Positions 19,801-26,667 of a DNA stretch of 64,000 nt are shown here, piece after piece (the first letter of the stretch is position 1; each line of letters begins with the position of its first letter). Position numbers and translations under genes: made by a program. The notes beneath the pieces are model-generated. The model was not told where the DNA came from. It did no database searches and was given only the letters and a program-made list of their open reading frames with translations. The stretch is from Amycolatopsis orientalis DSM 43388 (GTDB lineage Bacteria; Actinomycetota; Actinomycetes; Mycobacteriales; Pseudonocardiaceae): positions 62,001 through 126,000 of the forward strand of contig NZ_ASXG01000120.1 of the NCBI RefSeq assembly GCF_000411975.1, in the 5' to 3' direction.

Positions 19801-22800
19801 CCAAGGTCGGCCTCGCGGACCGGCCGCGAGCGGAACGACTCGACGGACAGCACCGGCGTACCGGCCACGTCCGTCACGTCGATCGCGACGCCACCGGTGG
19901 CTGGGGACGTGATCCGCACCCGGACCTCGGCCGCGCCGGACGCGTGCAGCCGCACGCCGGTCCACGCGAAAGGCAGCCGGATCTCGCCCGGCTCGCGCGC
20001 CTCTCCCGGAGCGAAGTCGGTGGCGTGCAGGACCGCGTCCAGCAGCGCCGGGTGGACGCCGAACGCCGCGTCCCGCCCGGTCGCCGGCAGCGCGACCTCG
20101 GCGAACACGACGTCGTCGCGCTTCCACGCGGTACGCAAGCCCTGGAACAGCGGGCCGTAGCCGTAACCCTGCTCGGCCAGCTCGGGGTACAGCTCATTCG
20201 TCGCGACCACTTCGGCGCCGGCGGGCGGCCATTCGGCGCGCGGGGCGGGCTCCACGACCGGCCCGGCGGCGAGGACACCGACGGCGTGCCGGGTCCAGGC
20301 CGCGTCGGCGTCGTGGTCGGGACGGGAGTGGAACTCGATCGTGCGGCGGCCGTCGACGTCCGGCCCGACCAGCGTCTGCAGCGCGACGCCGCCGGCCTCC
20401 GGCAGCGCGAGCGGAGCCTGCAGGGTCAGTTCGTCGACCACGCCGTAGCCGACCTGAGCAGCGGCGTGCAGTGCCATCTCGACGAACGCGGTGCCCGGCA
20501 GGACCGACGTGCCCGCGATCGCGTGGTCGGCCAGCCACGGGTGCGTCCGCAGCGCGACGCGACCGGTGAGGACCAGACCGTCGTCCCCCGCCAGCCCGAT
20601 CTCGGCGGCGAGCAGCGGGTGCCCGGACGCCAGCTGGCCGAAGTCCGCCGCGTCGCCGTGCCCGGTCGGCGCGGTGAGCCAGTAGTGCTTGTGCTGGAAG
20701 GCATACGTCGGCAAGTCGACCGCCCGGGCCGGCCCGAAGAACGCCGTCCAGTCGATCGCCACGCCACGGGTGTGGAGGCGGCCGAGCGCGGACGCGAGGG
20801 TGGCGACCTCGGGCCGGTCGCGGCGCTGCGCGGGGGTGAACGCGATCGCCTCGCTCGTGCCAGCGGCCATCGCCGACAGCACGGCGTCCGGGCCGACCTC
20901 GACCGCGGTCGTCACGCCGGCGTCGACCAGGGCTTGGACGCCGTCGGCGAACCGCACCGCGCGGCGGACGTGCCACAACCAGTACCCCGGCGAGCACAGT
21001 TCTTCCGCAGTCGCGATCCGACCGGTCACGTTCGAGACGACCGGGATCGCCGGGGCCGCGTACTCGACTACCTCGAGGATCTCGCGGAACTCGGCCAGCA
21101 TCGGCTCCATCAGCGGCGAGTGGAACGCATGCGACACGCGCAGTTCGCTGTTCTTGCGGCCCTGCATGCGGAACACCGACACGACGGTTTCCACCGCTTC
21201 GCGCTCGCCGGAGACGACGACCGACGTCGGGCCGTTCACCGCGGCCAGGCTGACCTGGTCGCCCAGCAGCGGCTGGACCTCGTCCTCGGACGCGGCGATG
21301 GCGACCATCGCGCCACCTTCCGGCAGCGCCTGCATCAACCGGCCACGCGCGGCGACGACCAGGCAAGCGTCGGCGAGCGACCACACGCCCGCGATGTGCG
21401 CCGCGGCCAGTTCGCCAATCGAGTGGCCGAGCAGGATGTCCGGCCGAACGCCCCACGATTCGAACAACCGCGCGAGCGCGACCTCGACCGCGAACAGCGC
21501 GCACTGGGTGTACTGCGTTTCGTTCAGTTCCTCGGCGCTGTCACCGAAGAGCACGTCGCGCAGCGGGGTCTCCATCTGCACGTCGAGGTGGTCGACTGCC
21601 TCGTCGAAGACCTCGGCGAACTTCGGGTACGCCAGGTACAGCTCACGCCCCATCGCGAGGCGCTGCGAACCCTGGCCGGTGAACAGCATCGCGAGCTTGC
21701 CCGGCGTGCGCTCACCGACGACGACGTTCGGGTCCTGCTCCCCTGCCGCCAGCGCCTGCAGCCCACGCACGGCGCCCGCGAGGTCCTCCGCGACCACCAC
21801 GGCACGCTGGTCGTGCGCGGCACGCGTGGTGGCGAGTGAGAAGCCGAGGTCAGTCAGGTTGTTGCTCTCCACAGTGGACAGCAATGCGGTAGCCTGCGCC
21901 TTCAGCGCTTCCTCGCTGCGCGCGGACACCACGAGCGGCACCACGGGCAGCTCTTCGCTGGTGGTTTCCGCAGTCTCGACGGCCGGAGCCTGCTCGATGA
22001 TGACATGCGCGTTGGTCCCGCTCACGCCGAACGATGAAACGCCAGCGCGGCGCGGACGTTCGTTCTCCGGCCACTCCCGCTGCTCGGTAAGCAGCTCAAC
22101 CGCACCGGCGGACCAGTCGACGTGCGGCGTCGGCTCGTCCACGTGCAGCGTCTTCGGCAGCACGCCGTGCCGCATCGCCTCGACCATCTTGATCACGCCC
22201 GCGACGCCCGCCGCCGCCTGCGTGTGCCCGATGTTCGACTTGATCGAGCCGAGCAGCAGCGGCGTCTCGCGGTTCTGTCCGTAGGTGGACAGCAAGGCCT
22301 GCGCCTCGATCGGGTCGCCCAGCCGGGTACCGGTGCCGTGCGCCTCTACAGCGTCCACATCGGACGCTTCCAGCCCGGCATCGGCCAGCGCGCGCTTGAT
22401 CACGCGCTGCTGCGACGGACCATTCGGTGCGGTCAGACCATTCGACGCACCATCGGAGTTGATCGCAGAGCCGCGCACCACAGCGAGCACGGTGTGTCCA
22501 TTCGCGACCGCGTCGGAAAGCCGCTCCAGAACCAGCACGCCGACGCCCTCGGCGAAGCCAGTGCCGTCCGCAGCCGCGGCGAACGCCTTGCACCGACCGT
22601 CTTCCGCGAGGCCGCGCTGACGGCTGAACGCAGTGAACGTGCCGGGCGCGCCCATCACCGCGACACCACCGGCCAGGGCGAGCTGAGTTTCCCCACGCCG
22701 CAACGCCTGCACCGCCAAGTGCAACGCGACGAGCGAACCCGAGCACGCAGTGTCAACGGTCAGCGTCGGCCCTTCCAGACCGAGCGCGTAAGCGACGCGA

Positions 22801-23624
22801 CCGGAGACGACGCTGGGCGCGTTGCCGGTGAGCAGGTACCCATCGAGGCCATCGGGAGCTTCGTGCAGGCGCGGGCCATACTCCTGTGCCTCCGCACCGA
22901 TGAACACGCCCGCCGGAGTGCCGCGCAGCGCGGACGGGTCGATCTTGGCCCGCTCCAACGCTTCCCACGCGGTTTCCAGCACCAGCCGCTGCTGCGGGTC
23001 CATTGCGGACGCTTCGCGCGGCGCGATGCCGAAGAACCCGGCATCGAATTCCCCGGCCCCGGGCAGGAATCCGCCCGAGGCCACGTAGCTGCTGCCCGGC
23101 TTGTCCGGGTCGGGGTCGTACAGGCGGTCGAGGTCCCAGCCGCGGTCCTCCGGAAAGCCGGAGATGGTGTGCACCTCGTCGGCGACCAGCTGCCACAACG
23201 CTTCCGGGGACCCCGCGCCGCCCGGGTAACGGCAGCCGATGCCGACGATCGCGACCGGTTCGTCGTGCGCCGCGCCACCGGCCAGCGCCGCGGCGGATTC
23301 CTCCGCCCCGAACACCTCGGCGTGCAGGAACCGGGCGACCGCGGCCGGGGTCGGGAAGTCGAAAGCCAGCGTCACCGGCAGGTCCAGCCCGGTCGCGTCG
23401 GTCAGCCGCGCGTGCAGCTCCACCGCCGCGAGCGAGTCGAAACCGTGGTCGGAGAACGCTTTCTCCGGATCGAGGACAGCGGGGACCTCCGGCAGCGCGG
23501 CCCGAAGCGCCGCCCGCGTCGCGTCGTGGACCACGCCGGCGAGGAACCCCGCGCGGTCCGCCGGCGGCAGAAGCGTCAGCCGCTCCGCGAAGCCGGATTC
23601 CCGATTCTTCTCACTCTCACGCAT
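7857..23624 (-). CDS. Type I modular PKS: loading ACP plus three KS-AT-DH-KR-ACP modules
   Basis: A 5255-residue assembly-line protein. It opens with a lone loading ACP (Ser near 64, GFDSLAAVEL) and no loading AT or KSQ, as in PKSs primed in trans with an amino acyl group. Module 1: KS Cys about 294, AT Ser about 735, DH His about 1034 and Asp about 1196, KR about 1450-1600, ACP Ser about 1764. Module 2: KS Cys about 1995, AT Ser about 2437, DH His about 2736 and Asp about 2899, KR about 3168-3310, ACP Ser about 3475. Module 3: KS Cys about 3707, AT Ser about 4153, DH His about 4460 and Asp about 4617, KR about 4875-5010, ACP Ser about 5168. All three ATs show GHSIG and HAFH, so malonyl-CoA is predicted. 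Module 3 DH has Gly where the second DH motif normally has His or Gln. The ATG at 23,624 was chosen because GGTGGAG lies 6 nt upstream; an in-frame GTG at 23,636 is less well placed. Confidence 0.95.
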   Translation of the reverse strand: MRESEKNRESGFAERLTLLPPADRAGFLAGVVHDATRAALRAALPEVPAVLDPEKAFSDHGFDSLAAVELHARLTDATGLDLPVTLAFDFPTPAAVARFLHAEVFGAEESAAALAGGAAHDEPVAIVGIGCRYPGGAGSPEALWQLVADEVHTISGFPEDRGWDLDRLYDPDPDKPGSSYVASGGFLPGAGEFDAGFFGIAPREASAMDPQQRLVLETAWEALERAKIDPSALRGTPAGVFIGAEAQEYGPRLHEAPDGLDGYLLTGNAPSVVSGRVAYALGLEGPTLTVDTACSGSLVALHLAVQALRRGETQLALAGGVAVMGAPGTFTAFSRQRGLAEDGRCKAFAAAADGTGFAEGVGVLVLERLSDAVANGHTVLAVVRGSAINSDGASNGLTAPNGPSQQRVIKRALADAGLEASDVDAVEAHGTGTRLGDPIEAQALLSTYGQNRETPLLLGSIKSNIGHTQAAAGVAGVIKMVEAMRHGVLPKTLHVDEPTPHVDWSAGAVELLTEQREWPENERPRRAGVSSFGVSGTNAHVIIEQAPAVETAETTSEELPVVPLVVSARSEEALKAQATALLSTVESNNLTDLGFSLATTRAAHDQRAVVVAEDLAGAVRGLQALAAGEQDPNVVVGERTPGKLAMLFTGQGSQRLAMGRELYLAYPKFAEVFDEAVDHLDVQMETPLRDVLFGDSAEELNETQYTQCALFAVEVALARLFESWGVRPDILLGHSIGELAAAHIAGVWSLADACLVVAARGRLMQALPEGGAMVAIAASEDEVQPLLGDQVSLAAVNGPTSVVVSGEREAVETVVSVFRMQGRKNSELRVSHAFHSPLMEPMLAEFREILEVVEYAAPAIPVVSNVTGRIATAEELCSPGYWLWHVRRAVRFADGVQALVDAGVTTAVEVGPDAVLSAMAAGTSEAIAFTPAQRRDRPEVATLASALGRLHTRGVAIDWTAFFGPARAVDLPTYAFQHKHYWLTAPTGHGDAADFGQLASGHPLLAAEIGLAGDDGLVLTGRVALRTHPWLADHAIAGTSVLPGTAFVEMALHAAAQVGYGVVDELTLQAPLALPEAGGVALQTLVGPDVDGRRTIEFHSRPDHDADAAWTRHAVGVLAAGPVVEPAPRAEWPPAGAEVVATNELYPELAEQGYGYGPLFQGLRTAWKRDDVVFAEVALPATGRDAAFGVHPALLDAVLHATDFAPGEAREPGEIRLPFAWTGVRLHASGAAEVRVRITSPATGGVAIDVTDVAGTPVLSVESFRSRPVREADLGTQARELLYTVEWTPVTASAELPALASLGSISGFDLPVVDSLVSLIDVPEAVLLPVSVPGKNIAAAAKQTAHRVRTVLQQWLEGDRYSGARLVVLTRGTLADSAVRGLVRSAQAEHPGRVVLVEGAVTAETLATALGSGEPELRIDGDTVSAGRMVRLAAEAGEPTWRADGTVLITGGTGGLGAQVAKHLVTKHGVRSLLLLSRRGLNAPGAAELVEELAELGATAKVVASDVSKKRSLAAAIKKAEYPLSAVVHTAGVLDNAMIGSLTAEQLDAVLAPKLDAAWALHELTAELDLSAFVLFSSSAGLADGAGQANYAAGNTFLDALAEHRHAAGLPATSLAWGLWAPDAGQAIGMGATLSEVDRNRITRLGLAPLTVSESLAALDAALGTGVPTVVPTRVDRAALRSRGEDVPAVLRGLVPAGRRRIAAASGEVTPEQQFAERFAHLVEADRDRALLDLVRTHVAAVLGHDSADAISPARPFGEIGFDSLAAVELRNILDSVTGMRLPATLVFDYPTPRALAEYLASRLAGLAPARPITPVTTADPEEPIAIVGIACRYPGGVETPEDLWRLVSEGEEALSGFPVDRGWNVDALYDPEPGKPGHSYVKHGAFLHDAAEFDADFFEISPREAAAMDPQQRLLLEVSWEAFERAGIDPVGLRGSATGVFAGVMYHDWGTRLGTVSDDIAGYLGNGSLASVVSGRVSYALGLEGPTVTVDTACSSSLVALHWAVQALRRGECTLALAGGVTVMSTPDTFIDFSRQRGLSADGRCKAFAEAADGTGWGEGAGMLLVERLSDARRNGHPVLAVLRGSAVNHDGASNGLTAPNGPSQQRVIAKALADAGLQPSEVDAVEGHGTGTTLGDPIEAQALLATYGQDRSGDEPLWLGSIKSNIGHTQAAAGVAGIIKMVMAMQHGQLPQTLHVDRPSTVVDWDTGAVRLLTEAREWPADRPRRAAVSSFGISGTNAHVILEQAPAIQVERPSETQTIVPVALSGRSAAAVRGQAARLRSWLAEGVSVAEIARSLAATRASLEHRAVVVAETAAELADRLDALAGGEAPTGQVVDGKLAFLFSGQGAQRVGMGRELYDAYPAFATAFDAVCAAIDPLVDVPLRDVVFGTTELADRGLLDQTQYTQTGLFAVEVALFRLAESWGFRPDALAGHSIGELAAAHVAGVLSLEDAAKLVAARGRLMGALSDRRGAMVSFAAPEEAVRELLRGHEDAVSIAAVNGPAAVVVSGDADVVAEIERAADEVQTRRLRVSHAFHSPLMTPMLDEFREIATGLTYEAPKIPIVSTVTGKLATDDALRSPEYWVTHVRDTVRFGAAVTTLAESGVQTFLEIGPDSVLSALGPQSVDAEFVPFGRRDQDEVRTALTAAGRLHVRGAAKLGQLLGDGPVRLDLPTYAFQHKRYWLDATPSGDVTSVGQQPLAHPMLGAVVALSGSDTTVLTGRLSASSVPWVADHVVKGAILVPGTGFVELAVAAGDQVGHPTVEELTLQAPLVLPPDGAVALQVVVGPANGDRRPVTVFSRPVESDGDWTQHALGTLSATARPEPAGLTEWPPAGATPIPVEGAYERLNERGYGYGPAFQGLQAAWRRGNEVFAEVALPEPAASTAGSYGLHPALLDTAMHADLLGDPSGSTLLPFVWNGVTLHAVGASVLRVRIVRLDGDELSSIEVADGEGNPVASVESLVSRPVRTELAAPAETTDGSLLKIGWQSVPVPAAEPGDVVAIGRGRVGVAATYSGFADLLGAVDRGEPVPGLLTLSVPAAAGEVPEAARANATWLLAEIQAWLAESRLAATKLAIVTQAAVPAGGSTVDVTQSLLWGLARAAQAEHPGRAVLIDADADTKVETIAAVVASGEPESAIRAGAVLAPRYTRTESTGTTTWDGTVLITGGTGGLGSLLARYLVAEHGVQSLVLTSRRGLDAPGAAQLAEELTDLGATVQVAACDVADRAAVERLINDLPDLGAVVHAAGTADSGVFDSLTAEQLAAVLRPKVDAAWHLHELTADRQLSAFVMFSSAGGQVLPAGQANYAAANAFLDGLAEHRRAAGLPATALAWGLWAENTGLGGDLAEADLARMARLGLPAVTAEQGLTLFDAAVATEDAVIAPLRVDVPALRARTDELPALLRGFVPPKARRVAKAAKAADNALADELAALVESERDRVLLDLVRTQVATVLGYADKSEVDGTRAFKELGFDSLAAVELRNLLGTATGLTLPATLIFDHPTAKAVADFVKGKLLGAVAKTPAATARTNASMQEPIAIVGMACRYPGGVRSPEDLWQLLVDEVDAVTGFPTNRGWDIEGIYDPERGKRGKTYANQGGFLHDAAEFDPAFFGIGPREAMAMDPQQRLLLETAWEAIERAGIDPTALRGSLTGVFTGAMYDDYGSRAPGAPADVAAYIPNGSSGAVVSGRISYLLGLEGPSMTVDTACSSSLVTLHLAVQALRAGECGMALAGGVTVLSQSDLFVDSSRQGVLSPNGRSKSFSAASDGVGWAEGAGLLLLERLSDAQRNGHEVLAVVRSSAVNQDGASNGLTAPNGPSQERVIHAALAAGGLKPSDVDAVEAHGSGTKLGDPIEAQALLATYGQDRDRPLYLGSVKSNIGHAQASGGAAGVMKVVQALRHNLLPKTMHVDAPSPVVDWTAGNIELLTEPRPWPRNGHPRRAGVSSFGISGTNAHIIIEEAPPAPAAENRRTAPEFPAIPLPIAGSVAPALADQAARLAAHLRANPDVSLTDIGYSLATGRAALDHRAVVLAADREAALKALDGLAEGRTPAGTVSGTVSAADLTAFLFTGQGAQQPGMGRGLYEAFPVFAGAFDEICGLFDAELDTPLKQVIWEGSPLLNQTAYTQCALFAIEVALYRLVESWGAKPDYVAGHSIGELAAAHVSGVFSLADACSLVAARGRLMQALPTGGTMAAIAAAEDEVRASLPAGVDVAAVNGPRSVVISGPEEDVVAAMATFSDAGRRTKQLVVSHAFHSSLMEPMLAEFAVVAEKLTYSAPSIPVVSNVTGKIATAAELCSPQYWVSHVREAVRFADGVNTLLAAGVTRFVELGPDAVLTGMARECDTAVADRPDRVVQVPAMRRGRAEVPTVFTALATLFARGAKIDWKALFAGQGASTVDLPTYAFQNKSYWLDATKPTGDVSTLGAQSAGHPLLGALVELPDGGAVLTGRLSVATQPWLADHVVMGRTMLPGTAYVELAMHAGDQVGCDLLEELTQQAPLLLADDGVDLRVVISAPDASGRRELAVHSRTEAGWVQHAAGTLANGAAADFSLAEWPPSGAEPVDLTGLYDDLAGLGFGYGPTFRNLRAIWLREGEVYAEVALPEGTAANEFGLHPGLLDSALGATDFLIPGGPKALTETTIPFAWNSVSLQASGATALRVRVRKTESGSSLDLADAAGAPVARIASLVTRPVSESQLGTKVPDSLYRIEWQPASGVRLVPSLDGWAVLGTDDLGLGVPLRTESGGAEVLVLPVGSGSGDVPAQVHQVVQETLRHLQNWLSAGDGKLVVVTRDELAQAPVWGLVRAAQAENPGRIQVVDLDASAESARALPAVVASGEPEARVRNGEVRVPRLTRVTEVGEPLDWDPDGTVLITGGAGLLGGLLARHLVARGARDLVLTSRRGLDAPGARELVDELAGEGAKVTVAACDVTDRDELAKLLDTLPRLTAVVHAAGQMDSAVLSALTPEQVENVLRPKVDAAWHLHELTAARDLAAFVLYSSAGGLLLAAGQANYAAGNVFLDALAEHRASLGLPATSLAWGPWEGTDGEVDLAHIARSGVAELSAAEGMELFDAALSASTAVLVPVKLDLKDADRASALLKGLVTAAPRRAAVASSAEPEAGFADKLATLPADERDSATLHLVCEHTAAVLGYDDASAVGAEKGFTDLGIDSLAALELRNRLGAATGLRLPATLIFDYPSPLPLARHLLAELAPAPAESAVSAEELNGTDDAAAAAAAMDLADLVRSAMGGTDERGESQ

Positions 23625-23719
23625 TGCGCACTCCACCGCGGTAGCCAGGCAGCATTCATGGGTCGTCGGTCGGATCGTATGGCCGGCTCGCGCCGCGCCG
23701 GATCCCCAGAAAACGTCGT

Positions 23720-23725
23720 TAGGGG
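23720..23725 (+). promoter_or_regulatory. TAGGGG box upstream of the large PKS
   Basis: TTAGGGGCGGG lies in the 108-bp gap between the P450 stop and the PKS start, about 96 nt before the PKS start codon. Its orientation is opposite to the gene, unlike the copies before the VinN-like, VinJ-like and thioesterase genes. It suggests an internal promoter for the PKS genes, by inference only. Confidence 0.35.
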
Positions 23726-23732
23726 CGGGAAA

Positions 23733-24929
23733 TCACCAGGCGACGCGCAGCAGGGACGGGCCGCGCACGATCACCCCGTACTCCCATTTCACGCCTTCGC
23801 GCCCGTCCGCCAGCCGCAATTCCGGAAACCGCTCCAGAATCGCCTTCAGCGCCTCCTGCAGTTCCAGCCGGGCCAGCTGCGCCCCGATGCAGTGGTGCGG
23901 GCCGTGCCCGAACGCGACGTGCGGGTTCGGACTGCGGGTCAGGTCGATGACGTCCGGATTCGCGAACACCTCCGGGTCGCGGTTCGCCGCGTGCAGCGCG
24001 GGCAGCACCGGATCGCCCGCCCGCACCACGACGCCGCCGATCCGGATGTCCTCACGGGCGTACCGGGCGAACATCGCGGCGGTGTTGATGGGCACCCACC
24101 GCAGCAGTTCCTCGACCGCGGTCGGCATGATTTCCGGCTGCGCCCGCAGCTGCGCGAGCAGTTCCGGCTGGGTCAGCAGGGTGAACACGAAGCTCGGCAG
24201 AGCCGAGGAAACCGTCTCCACGCCGCCAGTGAGCAAGCCCGCGCCGGCGATCGAGATCAACTCGTTCTCGCTGAGCTTGTCCCCGGCGTCGCGGGCGTAG
24301 ACGAGCGCGCCGAGGAGATCGTCGGTCGGGTCCTCGCGGCGTTGCGCGACCAGTTCGGCCACGTAGTTGTCCAGCTGATCGCCGTAGACGTCGAGCACGT
24401 CGCCCTTCGCCGTCGCGTCGCTGACCAGCGCCTGCGTCCACTCGCGGAAGATCGTGTGGTCTTCCTTGGGCACGCCGAGCAGGTTGCAGATCACCGTGAC
24501 CGGCAGCGGCCGCGCGAGATCCTCGACGATGTCGCCGGGCGCACCGTTCTCCATCATCGCGTCGATCAGCTCATGCACCAGCGTACGGACGCTTTCGCGC
24601 ATCGCCTCCAGCCGGCGCGCGGTGAACGCCTTCATCACCAGTCGGCGCAGCCGGCTGTGATCCGGCGGGTCCATGCCCATGATGCCGTCGCCCATCTGCT
24701 GGCGGCGCATCCGCGGCTGGTCGAGCCCCTGGGCCAGTTCGCGGCTGAACCGCGGGTCGGCGGTCACCAGCTTGACGTCGGCGTACTTCGTCGCCAGCCA
24801 CGCTTGCTCGCCGAAGGGCAACTGCACCCGGCTCATCGGCTCGTCGTGCTGCAACTGGTGATAGGTCTCGGATACGGACGTCTCGTGCATGTCGAACGGA
24901 TACGCCCGGACAGTCCGGCGAGTGCTCAT
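23733..24929 (-). CDS. Cytochrome P450 monooxygenase
   Basis: A 398-residue soluble bacterial P450 that probably hydroxylates or epoxidises the macrolactam. Seen: the I-helix GAGLLTGGVETVSS, with Glu-Thr as the oxygen-activating acid-alcohol pair; the ExxR helix EELLR; and the heme loop FGHGPHHCIG with the cysteine ligand, followed by AQLARLEL. No ferredoxin gene is adjacent, so electrons must come from a shared partner. The start ATG overlaps the stop of the mutase large subunit (ATGA), placing it in the starter-unit operon directly before the PKS. The site of oxidation cannot be told from sequence. Confidence 0.93.
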   Translation of the reverse strand: MSTRRTVRAYPFDMHETSVSETYHQLQHDEPMSRVQLPFGEQAWLATKYADVKLVTADPRFSRELAQGLDQPRMRRQQMGDGIMGMDPPDHSRLRRLVMKAFTARRLEAMRESVRTLVHELIDAMMENGAPGDIVEDLARPLPVTVICNLLGVPKEDHTIFREWTQALVSDATAKGDVLDVYGDQLDNYVAELVAQRREDPTDDLLGALVYARDAGDKLSENELISIAGAGLLTGGVETVSSALPSFVFTLLTQPELLAQLRAQPEIMPTAVEELLRWVPINTAAMFARYAREDIRIGGVVVRAGDPVLPALHAANRDPEVFANPDVIDLTRSPNPHVAFGHGPHHCIGAQLARLELQEALKAILERFPELRLADGREGVKWEYGVIVRGPSLLRVAW

Positions 24930-26194
24930 CGCGAATCCCCTCCGATCGCGGTCATCGGCTGCTCCAATGCCTGGGTGTCGTGGGTGTGCTGGACGTAGGA
25001 AAGCGCCGACATCAGCGTCGACGAGGTGATCCGGCCGCTCGGCGCGCGTTCGGCGATCCCGCGCAACGGCAGCGAACCGAGTTCGGACCAGCCGAGCCGG
25101 CCCTCCGCGTCGAGCGTGCTGCGCGCCTGGCCCGCGTTGTCCGGATGCAGGCAGTACGGCACGTCGAGCAGTCCGCGTTTGAAGGCGACCACGAGCGCGC
25201 GGTCGAGATCGGCGTGGCTGTTGAGGACCGCGTCGACCAGGGCGTAAGCCTCGCGGTAAACCTGGTTGTCCTCGTCCACGATGGCCTTGATGCCCCGCGC
25301 CGACGCGGCCGCGTGTTCAAGCGCGGTCACGTTCTCCGCGACGGTCGGGATGCGGTGCGCTTCGGCGGCGGTCTTCACGATCAGCCGCTCCGAACCGGTG
25401 CTCATCGCCAGCTCAGCGGCCTTGCCCAGCAACAACATCGCGCCGTCCGGCGTGCGCGGGAAGAGGCCCATGTAGGCGTAGATCACTACGTGCCAGGTCG
25501 CATCCGGTAGCAGCTCGGCGCACAACCGGCGCAGCGCGGCGACAGCTTCCCGGTCCTGCTGAAGGTTCGTCTGCTGCGCGTAGCTCACCGAAATGCTGCG
25601 CACGCCCTTGCGGTAGAAGAACAACGCCTCCAGCACGCTGATCGCGACCAGCTCGCTCGGCGGGCAGAGCTGTCCGAGCATGCAGCCGCCGAAGGTCTCC
25701 AGATGCGGACGGCCGCCCGGATGCTCGGCGTCGACCAGCAGCTCGCAGCAATACGCCCAATTCCGCACGGATTCGTCGAGCGGCGTGCGGCTGTAGGGCA
25801 GGCAGTAGGAAATCGGGCCGCCTTCGGTGGCGTGCAGACCCGCGGCGATCATCGCCCGGAAGATGTCTGACGGCCGGGCCGAACCGTGCCGGACCTGGAC
25901 CGGGAAATCCGGGCCTTCGAGGCCGTCGAGCATCGCCCGGGTCACCTCGGGCGGATGGTTGACGATCGGGTAGCCGTTCAGCGGAATTCCGTTGCGCAGC
26001 GCGTGTTCCGCGGATTCGGTGTCGCGGACGCGGGTGTAGCTGTCGAGCGTGAGCGTGCCGACGGTCGCGGCGTTCGCGCGTTTGGTCGCGACCAGCCCGG
26101 CGCGCATCGCCGCCGGACTGTCGAACCCCATGCGCGGTTGCACGACCAGTTCCCCGGCCGCGTGCCGTTCCGCGACGAACCGCTCGAAGCTCAC
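24926..26194 (-). CDS. glmE: Methylaspartate (glutamate) mutase large subunit, VinI-like
   Basis: A 422-residue TIM-barrel epsilon chain of B12-dependent glutamate mutase, which converts L-glutamate to 3-methylaspartate together with the small subunit encoded next to it. Seen: GTLTLDSYTR, the HGSARPSDIF block, ATEGGPISYCLPYSR and TFGGCMLGQLCPP, all typical of the family. Length is slightly short of the roughly 480-residue clostridial enzyme. The frame remains open upstream across the small-subunit gene, but the real start is the GTG at 26,194, which overlaps the small-subunit stop as GTGA and has GGAGGG just before it. In vicenistatin-type pathways this step opens the route to the 3-aminoisobutyrate starter. 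Confidence 0.92.
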   Translation of the reverse strand: MSFERFVAERHAAGELVVQPRMGFDSPAAMRAGLVATKRANAATVGTLTLDSYTRVRDTESAEHALRNGIPLNGYPIVNHPPEVTRAMLDGLEGPDFPVQVRHGSARPSDIFRAMIAAGLHATEGGPISYCLPYSRTPLDESVRNWAYCCELLVDAEHPGGRPHLETFGGCMLGQLCPPSELVAISVLEALFFYRKGVRSISVSYAQQTNLQQDREAVAALRRLCAELLPDATWHVVIYAYMGLFPRTPDGAMLLLGKAAELAMSTGSERLIVKTAAEAHRIPTVAENVTALEHAAASARGIKAIVDEDNQVYREAYALVDAVLNSHADLDRALVVAFKRGLLDVPYCLHPDNAGQARSTLDAEGRLGWSELGSLPLRGIAERAPSGRITSSTLMSALSYVQHTHDTQALEQPMTAIGGDSR

Positions 26195-26667
26195 GCTCCC
26201 TCCAACTGGCTGACGCCGCCGGGAAGCGTGGCCGCGAAATGCCGGAACGCGGCGGCGTTCTGCTCGTCGAAGACTCCGTCGAACCCGGCGAACAGCAGTT
26301 CCGCGGTCTGCTCGTCCGACAGCGGACCACCGGTGCCGAGCTTGCCGCCGATGACGATCGGCAGCCGGCGCAGCTCCGGCAGCGCCCGAAGCCGTTGCAC
26401 GACCCGCAGTCCGTCCTGGTAGCCGTGGCCGTTGACGCTGCTCAGCACCAGCATCGCCGGACGGCGGCTCACGCATTCGGCCTCCAGCAACTCGTCCGGC
26501 ACGCACGCGCCGAGGTTGACGACGTCGAAACCGAGTTCCCCCACGAGAAGTTCGAGGTAGACGAGGTTCCAGGTGTGCGAGTCCGACGCCATGCTGCTCA
26601 CGATCACCGTGCGCGCACTCGGCTCCTCGATCACGCTGCCGCCGTATGCGCGGACTTCCTCGCTCAT
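26191..26667 (-). CDS. glmS: Methylaspartate mutase B12-binding small subunit, VinH-like
   Basis: A 158-residue cobalamin-binding protein, the sigma chain of glutamate mutase. The cobalt-ligating histidine lies in SDSHTWN near residue 30, followed by the VVNLGACVP strand-turn, VLSSVNGHG and IGGKL, which form the rest of the B12 pocket. The classic motif is DxHxxG; here Asn stands in place of that Gly, which I believe is usual for secondary-metabolite homologues. It is joined by ATGA to the decarboxylase upstream and by GTGA to the large subunit downstream, so both subunits are made from one transcript. Confidence 0.92.
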   Translation of the reverse strand: MSEEVRAYGGSVIEEPSARTVIVSSMASDSHTWNLVYLELLVGELGFDVVNLGACVPDELLEAECVSRRPAMLVLSSVNGHGYQDGLRVVQRLRALPELRRLPIVIGGKLGTGGPLSDEQTAELLFAGFDGVFDEQNAAAFRHFAATLPGGVSQLEGA

